A stretch of DNA of 64,000 bases from Rhodovulum sp. 12E13 (GTDB taxonomy: Bacteria > Pseudomonadota > Alphaproteobacteria > Rhodobacterales > Rhodobacteraceae), in assembly GCF_003340565.1 (NCBI RefSeq), contig NZ_QPLK01000001.1, positions 310,001 through 374,000 on the forward strand, given 5' to 3'. This document shows positions 60,301 through 64,000 of this stretch, one piece after another (the stretch's first letter is position 1; each line of letters starts with the position of its first letter). The notes under the pieces were generated by a model, which had not been told where the DNA came from, did no database searches, and saw only the letters and a program-made list of their open reading frames with translations. A program made the translations under genes and the position numbers.

Positions 60301-60878
60301 TCTCGAACGTGCTCGCGCTGGTGAACCGCGCCCGCCGCGAGGCCACCACCGACGTCGAGGTGTTCGAGACGCTCGCAAAGCGGATCGAGGCGCTGGCCAA
60401 TACCCACAAGCTGCTCACGACCGCCAACTGGGGCGCTGCGCGTATCCGCGACATCCTCGAGCCCGAGCTCTCCGCCGTCTACGGCGCCGACCGGGTGCGC
60501 CTGCGCGGCCCCGACCTTCTGCTCAACGCCCGCGCCACCCTGTCGGTCGGCATGGCGATCCACGAACTCGCCACCAACGCCGCCAAATACGGCGCCTTCT
60601 CCAATGCCGGCGGCACCGTCGCCCTCTCCTGGAGCCGCCTCGACGAGGGCGAGGGCGAGATCGTGCGCATGGTCTGGGAAGAGGGCGGCGGGCCGGAGGT
60701 GTCCGGCCAGGGCAGGCAGGGCTTCGGCAGCCAGCTCATCGTCTCGACCATCGAGGGCGGGCTCGAGGGCCGGGTCGAGATGGACTGGCGGCGCGAGGGC
60801 CTGCGCTGCACCATCGAGTTCGACTACGATCTCGCCCGCGAGAACCTCCTGGACGTGAGCGCCGATGCGGCCGAGTGA
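57378..60878 (+). CDS. CheB - CheR - PAS - HWE hybrid sensor kinase
   Basis: A 1166-residue multi-domain sensor. Residues about 20-195 are a CheB methylesterase domain (GVGASAGGLEAFQ with Ser, LVQHLDPDHES with His, GTGSDG with Asp). About 215-490 is a CheR methyltransferase domain (VPGCSTGQEAYSIAMLM). A PAS-like region (about 510-625) precedes a long coiled coil (637-710) built of SNEEL/MNEEL/ANEEL/INEEL heptads. Two further PAS domains (about 715-960) lead to an HWE/HisKA_2 kinase: His 969 in LQHRVKNM, Asn in HELATNAAKYG near 1061, and VWEEGGG. All catalytic residues are present. Confidence 0.93.
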   Translation: MPQDGDVTAAESDSAAREGSAPLIIGVGASAGGLEAFQTLLSHLPERHDLALVLVQHLDPDHESLLPELLSKRTHTPVQSITDGMEVRPGNIYLIPPGSSLTLEGDRLRLQAFDSPRGLRRPIDRFLVSLAQSAGANATGIILSGTGSDGAVGVKAIKEAGGLVFVQDPKQAKYDGMPRSALATGAVDLVLPSSEMVDVLNDYYNRRSGIEPSIRNDAEFIERVAKHVRYRTGHDFSHYKEGTFLRRLAVRMSVLGIDTPAAYLKELIDNKAEAGRLFRDLLINVTAFFRDHEAFEALRENVIPKIVQSRDRDEEIRVWVPGCSTGQEAYSIAMLMADEARRVDAGPRIAVFGTDIDDDALRVARRGVYPNAIAEEVPAEYLERYFRPTPGGYEVAPTLRDIVRFSNQSIVKDPPFSKIDLVSCRNVTIYFDQVLQDLAIRVFHYALREDGFLFIGPSENPPVLQRYFTDFVAGARIFRRRAGPARPLNLPNIGVPTITPVGQRDAMASEFQQRSYEQALLDHHVPPYIVLNLSNEVIYASDGAARYLAVKPGATKTGVLHLIRPELEGVARRLVNLAPERGERSEREYQGEIDGKPVRLVLTLERLEDDTTLLVLRDYLDLRDDRPGHGEADDGGITDYVRDLEEQLDGARQTIRTTVEELETSNEELKSSNEEMMSMNEELQSANEELSTINEELQNKVAELNEVNSDLSNFIHSTRIPTVFLDEDLRLRSFTPEAQTVFRFVEQDKGRRIDDIGADIDLPTVVRLSQEVLATGQAQEAELQTADGRAEMVLRVLPYRTESAPVAGVVFTLTDVTELRAGAREIEHQRAQAQKNLAEIEELYRVSPQAMALIDRDMRFLRVNRRMAEIDGVSIDEHFGRTVADVMPRLGDQMAPPVREVFERGEPVLDRRISGHTEAHPEQERVWEVDWYPIMEHGAVRAVGVNVRDVTHQADMSRELQRVMKELQHRVKNMLSNVLALVNRARREATTDVEVFETLAKRIEALANTHKLLTTANWGAARIRDILEPELSAVYGADRVRLRGPDLLLNARATLSVGMAIHELATNAAKYGAFSNAGGTVALSWSRLDEGEGEIVRMVWEEGGGPEVSGQGRQGFGSQLIVSTIEGGLEGRVEMDWRREGLRCTIEFDYDLARENLLDVSADAAE

Positions 60879-61251
60879 CTGCGCGCTCCTGTATCTCGAG
60901 GACGAGATCATCGTCGCCCTCGATACGGCCCAGACGCTGGAGGACATGGGCTTCGCCGAGGTGCGGCTGGTGCACAACCTGCGCCGCGCAAGGTCGGAGG
61001 CAGAGGCCAAGTTGCCGGATTGCGCGCTGCTCGACGTCAACATCGCCGGCGAGGGCCTGAGCATCGAGTTCGGGCAGGGACTGATGGCGCGGGGCATCCC
61101 GGTCGTGTTCGCCTCGGGCTACAACCGCCACGAGATGGAGGCTGAGCATGCGGGCCTCGTCTTCGTCGAGAAGCCCCTCAGCGCCGCCGCCATCGCCGAC
61201 GCCTTCGACCGCGCCGGTCTCGCGCCCGGCGCGCATGGGCAGGGCGGCTGA
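60865..61251 (+). CDS. Single-domain response regulator (REC)
   Basis: A 128-residue receiver with no output domain. Acidic residues in LYLEDEIIVALD near residue 13, the phospho-acceptor Asp57 in ALLDVNIAGEG, Ser in VVFASGYN and Lys in VEKPL are all present. It overlaps the kinase gene by 14 bases, so it is the likely phosphate partner. Like other lone REC proteins paired with HWE kinases it may act in a general-stress or motility branch. Confidence 0.92.
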   Translation: MRPSDCALLYLEDEIIVALDTAQTLEDMGFAEVRLVHNLRRARSEAEAKLPDCALLDVNIAGEGLSIEFGQGLMARGIPVVFASGYNRHEMEAEHAGLVFVEKPLSAAAIADAFDRAGLAPGAHGQGG

Positions 61252-61311
61252 CCCGTCACGCGCGGGTCACGGTGCGCTGGCAGGAGCGGGGTGCGTGGAT
61301 CGGAGGACAGG

Positions 61312-62235
61312 ATGCGCGACGAGACGTTCGAGGCGCCGGGCCGGTTCTGGCGCGGCAACCTGCATTGTCACTCCACCCTGTCGGACGGGGCGCTCGCGCC
61401 GGCCGAGGTCTGTCGCCGCTACCGCGACGAAGGCTATGATTTCATCTCGCTGACCGACCACTTCGTCGGCCCCTTCGGCTATCCCGTCGCCGACACGAAA
61501 CCCTTCCGCTCGAACGGCTTCACCACCATTCCCGGTGCCGAGCTCCATTCCGGTGCCCTGCAGAACGGCGAGCTCTGGCACATCCTCGCCGTCGGTCTGC
61601 CCGAGGATTTCGCCCCCTCCCAAACGCCGCGGATGGTGCCTGTCGAGGGCCAGGAGACGGGGCCGGAGCTTGCCGCCCGCGCCCGCGCCGCAGGCGCCTT
61701 CGTGGCCATCGCCCACCCCGAATGGTCGGGGCTGACCGAGGCCGACGCGCTCTCGCTCGAAGCAGCCCACGCCGTCGAGGTCTACAACCACGGCTCGGAG
61801 GTTGAGACCGACCGCGGCCGCGGCTTCCACACGCTCGACCGGCTGCTCGAGGCGGGCCGGCGCCTGACGCTCGTCGCCACCGACGACGCCCACTTCAAGA
61901 CGGCCGACCATTTCGGCGGGTGGGTGATGGTCAAGGCCGGGGAGAACGACCCCGACGCCCTGCTCGCCGCGCTCAAGGCGGGCCGGATGTATTCGTCGAC
62001 CGGCCCGCAGATCCACCGCGTGACGTGGGAGGCCCGCGCGGTCGAGGTCGCGTGCTCGCCTGCCGTCACCGTGGCCGCGCTCGGCCCCGGCAGCGCGGCG
62101 GCGGTCGTCGACGGCCTGTCGATGACGCGCGTCAGGCTCCCTCTCGGCCGCCTCGTCGGCGCGCCCTGGACGCGCCTCGTCGTCACCGACGCCGCCGGCC
62201 GCAAGGCCTGGACCAACCCGGTATTCCCCGGCTGA
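61312..62235 (+). CDS. PHP-domain metallohydrolase (CehA/McbA-like)
   Basis: A 307-residue protein of the PHP family, most like CehA/McbA. Metal-site motifs are NLHCHSTLSDG near residue 16, FISLTDHFVGP near 43, IAHPEWSG near 135 and TDDAHFKTADH near 185. A C-terminal beta domain of about 90 residues (from ARAVEVACSPAVTV) follows. Substrates of this group include phosphoesters and carbamate-type esters; none can be assigned here. GGAGG lies six bases before ATG 61312. Confidence 0.83.
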   Translation: MRDETFEAPGRFWRGNLHCHSTLSDGALAPAEVCRRYRDEGYDFISLTDHFVGPFGYPVADTKPFRSNGFTTIPGAELHSGALQNGELWHILAVGLPEDFAPSQTPRMVPVEGQETGPELAARARAAGAFVAIAHPEWSGLTEADALSLEAAHAVEVYNHGSEVETDRGRGFHTLDRLLEAGRRLTLVATDDAHFKTADHFGGWVMVKAGENDPDALLAALKAGRMYSSTGPQIHRVTWEARAVEVACSPAVTVAALGPGSAAAVVDGLSMTRVRLPLGRLVGAPWTRLVVTDAAGRKAWTNPVFPG

Positions 62236-62249
62236 GCCGCCGGCGTCGG

Positions 62250-62322
62250 GCAGGTAGGGCAGACAGGCGGCCCGGCGCCCCGCCCGCCCACCCGCGCCGG
62301 GCCGCCTGTCTGCCCTGCCTGC
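62250..62322. repeat. 29-bp near-perfect inverted repeat
   Basis: The arm at 62250-62278 (core agggcagacaggcggcccgg) pairs with 62294-62322 with one G-T mismatch and a 15-base loop. It stands 15 bases after the PHP gene stop and would form a very stable hairpin. No T-tract. Confidence 0.75.
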
Positions 62323-62423
62323 GGCTGAGCGCTCTGCCGCAGGCAGGGAGCGCCACCGGTGGCTGGACCGGAAAGATGCAGGAGTTGAGGCCGCAGGACC
62401 CCCCCGCCTGCGCCACCCTGCCG

Positions 62424-62455
62424 GCTTCTTTCTGTCTGCAATACGCACGGCGCGG
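62424..62455 (+). repeat. Dispersed intergenic repeat, family B, copy 3
   Basis: gcttctttctgtctgcaata then cgcacggcgcgg, matching 18912-18946 with one missing base and a few changes. It lies 76 bases upstream of the LysR gene. Confidence 0.55.
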
Positions 62456-62530
62456 CGATTGCCACCAGCGCGAGCAATGGGCCTTGGCGCAGGGTTGCCC
62501 CGCGTCGAGCGTTCGCTTTATTGGAACGGT

Positions 62531-63400
62531 ATGGCCGAACTCAACTACAAGCACCTGCGCTATTTCTGGGCCGTCGCCCATGACGGCAATCTCACCCGCA
62601 CGGCCGAGCGGCTGAACCTGTCGCAATCGGCGCTCTCCACCCAGATCCGCAAGCTCGAGGAGAGCCTCGGCACGAAGCTCTTCGAGAAGCAGGGCCGCGG
62701 CCTCGCCCTGACCGAGGCGGGCCGGATCGCCCGCGACCATGCCGACGCGATCTTCTCGGCCGGGGCCGAGCTCGCCGCCACTCTCGCCCAGAGCACGGGC
62801 GCGCGCCGGGTGCTGCGGGTCGGCGCGCTCTCGACGCTGTCGCGCAACTTCCAGCTGTCCTTCCTGCGCCCCCTGATCGGGCGTGCCGACGTGGAGGTGG
62901 TGTTGCGCTCGGGCCCCCAGCCCGACCTGCTCGCCCAACTCGAGGCGCACCGGCTCGATCTAGTGCTGCTCAACGCCGCCCCGCCCCGCGACGCGGCAAC
63001 CCCCTGGATCGCCCGGCAGATCGACGCCCAGCCTGTCAGCCTCGTCGGCACGCCCGGGCTCCTCGCCGGCCGGTCGGACCTGACCGAGATCCTGTCGGCG
63101 GAGCCGCTGGTGCTGCCGACGATCGAGAGCCCCCTGCGCGGCGGGATCGACGCGCTGCTGGGGCGGCTCGGCATCGCACCCCGGATCGCGGCGGAGGTCG
63201 ACGACATGGCGATGATCCGCCTCCTCGCGCGCGAGGGCGCGGGTCTCGCCGTGGTGCCGGCCATCGTGGTGGCCGACGAGCTCGCCGCTGGCACGCTGGT
63301 CGAGGCGCACCGGTTCGAAGATCTCGCCGAGACCTTCACCGCCGTCACGCTGGAGCGGCGCTATCCCAACCCGCTGATCGGCGAGCTATTCGCCGCCTGA
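62531..63400 (+). CDS. LysR-type transcriptional regulator (NhaR-like)
   Basis: A 289-residue LysR regulator. The winged helix-turn-helix (residues about 5-64) reads NYKHLRYFWAVAHDGNLTRT, AERLNLSQSALSTQIRKLEE and on. The effector-binding domain covers about 90-285 (VLRVGALSTLSRNFQLSFLR ... GAGLAVVPAIVVADEL). The N-terminus is closest to NhaR regulators, which respond to Na+ in enterobacteria, but the nearest Na+ transporter genes (mrp) are 18 kb away. Its target is unknown. The start ATG 62531 is chosen because MAELNYKHLRYF is the family start. Confidence 0.9.
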   Translation: MAELNYKHLRYFWAVAHDGNLTRTAERLNLSQSALSTQIRKLEESLGTKLFEKQGRGLALTEAGRIARDHADAIFSAGAELAATLAQSTGARRVLRVGALSTLSRNFQLSFLRPLIGRADVEVVLRSGPQPDLLAQLEAHRLDLVLLNAAPPRDAATPWIARQIDAQPVSLVGTPGLLAGRSDLTEILSAEPLVLPTIESPLRGGIDALLGRLGIAPRIAAEVDDMAMIRLLAREGAGLAVVPAIVVADELAAGTLVEAHRFEDLAETFTAVTLERRYPNPLIGELFAA

Positions 63401-64000
63401 GAGGGGCGGACGGGCCGCAACGGGGCGCCGGGGGCCGGTCATGCGCTTCGGCTGTCGCTGCCGGAACGGACCGGCGCCGGCGTCCGCGCCGTCGCCCCTG
63501 CGCCGTCTGGCCCCGCCAAAGCGCCGAGCGCCAAGACGGGTCTGCCAGCCTTCCGCGATCCTTCCCGTTCCAGGGGCAACGCCGGCGATGCGCCGGGGCA
63601 GGGGCCGGCCGGACGTTGCTGCCTCTCCGCCCCCGGACCGCCTCCGCAGCCGCCAGGGGGGAAGCGCGTGCGCGCAGCCCGCGCCGGCGACGTGCGAGCC
63701 CCGAAGCCCGCTCCGCCGGGCTTGCGGCGACCCTGCCGAGCGGGGCGGTGCCGCTGTCTTGCGCCACTGCCCCACACCCGCCGGCAGGCGGCACGGAGGC
63801 CCTCTCGCGGCGGCAAACGCTCCGGATCGGCTCCGTCGATCCCGCCTGCGGCCGATGCTTCGCGGCCGCGGTTTCGGGCACCGGCTCGTGTCGATGCCCT
63901 CCGTCGCCTCCAAGCAGCGGCGTGGATCTCTCGACAGGGCGGTTCCGTGCCGCGCGCCTCGCAAAGCGGCGGGGAAACGGCTTGACAGGGCGACCCCCGG
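63401..64000. other. Gene-free end of window
   Basis: 600 bases after the LysR gene with no gene I can support on either strand; the open frames seen there are Arg/Pro-rich artefacts of high GC. A perfect TTGACA at 63982-63987 is the likely -35 box of a rightward promoter whose -10 lies past the window. Confidence 0.5.
63982..63987 (+). promoter_or_regulatory. Consensus -35 box at the window end
   Basis: TTGACA preceded by ggcttgacaggg, a context often seen before tRNA/rRNA or strong housekeeping promoters. The -10 would fall at about 64005, outside the window. Confidence 0.4.

Noticed and set aside
62531..63400. Direct control of the mrp operon by the NhaR-like regulator
   Set aside because: The regulator lies 18 kb away with unrelated genes between, and no shared operator was recognised. 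The N-terminal similarity alone is not enough.
63386..63964. Open frames of 120-190 codons on the minus strand at the window end
   Set aside because: Arg/Gly/Pro-rich with no motif, no ribosome-binding site, and no similarity to a family that I can recognise.

Overview
The window is GC-rich (about 70 %), gene-dense chromosomal DNA from an alphaproteobacterium, most likely of the order Rhodobacterales (Roseobacter/Paracoccaceae group). The pointers are a monomeric isocitrate dehydrogenase, the 41-residue cysteine-poor L36, the DUF882/L,D-transpeptidase pair, an IalB protein, full-length Mrp and Thi operons, and short repeats ending in AT-rich tails of a kind I associate with this group. I see no prophage, insertion sequence, CRISPR array or rRNA operon.

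Region by region: 1-4607 is the edge of an exopolysaccharide locus (start of a membrane protein, a secreted glycoside hydrolase, a pyruvyl transferase, a GT4 glycosyltransferase). 4621-7378 is a divergent cell-wall pair (DUF882 peptidase, L,D-transpeptidase). 7874-10522 is a compact lpxD / acyl carrier protein / ketoacyl synthase unit. 10624-16234 holds ialB, a candidate small RNA, a DUF853 ATPase, and a CNNM/SMR/YitT membrane-protein run. 16467-20969 holds icd, a one-domain LOV photoreceptor and two methyltransferase-like genes. 21284-29491 is housekeeping (acyl-CoA ligase-like, peptidoglycan-binding protein, rpmJ, tRNA-Val, N-formylglutamate amidohydrolase, dinB, hom). 30226-36682 is a five-gene Tad-type pseudopilin cluster with three vWA proteins. 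37132-44612 holds glutamate dehydrogenase and the seven-gene Mrp antiporter operon. 44880-51717 holds a CoA transferase and a TPP-riboswitch-headed thiamine salvage operon. 51772-56385 is a surface-glycan cluster with two unusual fusions. 56688-61251 is a second LOV protein divergent from a CheB-CheR-PAS-HWE kinase and its response regulator. 61312-63400 holds a PHP-domain protein and a LysR regulator. The last 600 bases carry no gene I can support.

The themes are envelope building (EPS, lipid A acylation, peptidoglycan, Tad surface proteins, sulfated or methylated glycan), ion homeostasis and light sensing. The parts most worth following are the LOV / CheBR-HWE light-signalling module, the sulfotransferase-methyltransferase fusion beside a GT4-GT2 fusion, the triplicated vWA Tad proteins, the lpxD-ACP-KAS unit (a possible source of a 3-oxo acyl group for lipid A), an unidentified small RNA with a clear promoter and terminator, and several families of intergenic repeats and palindrome arrays.
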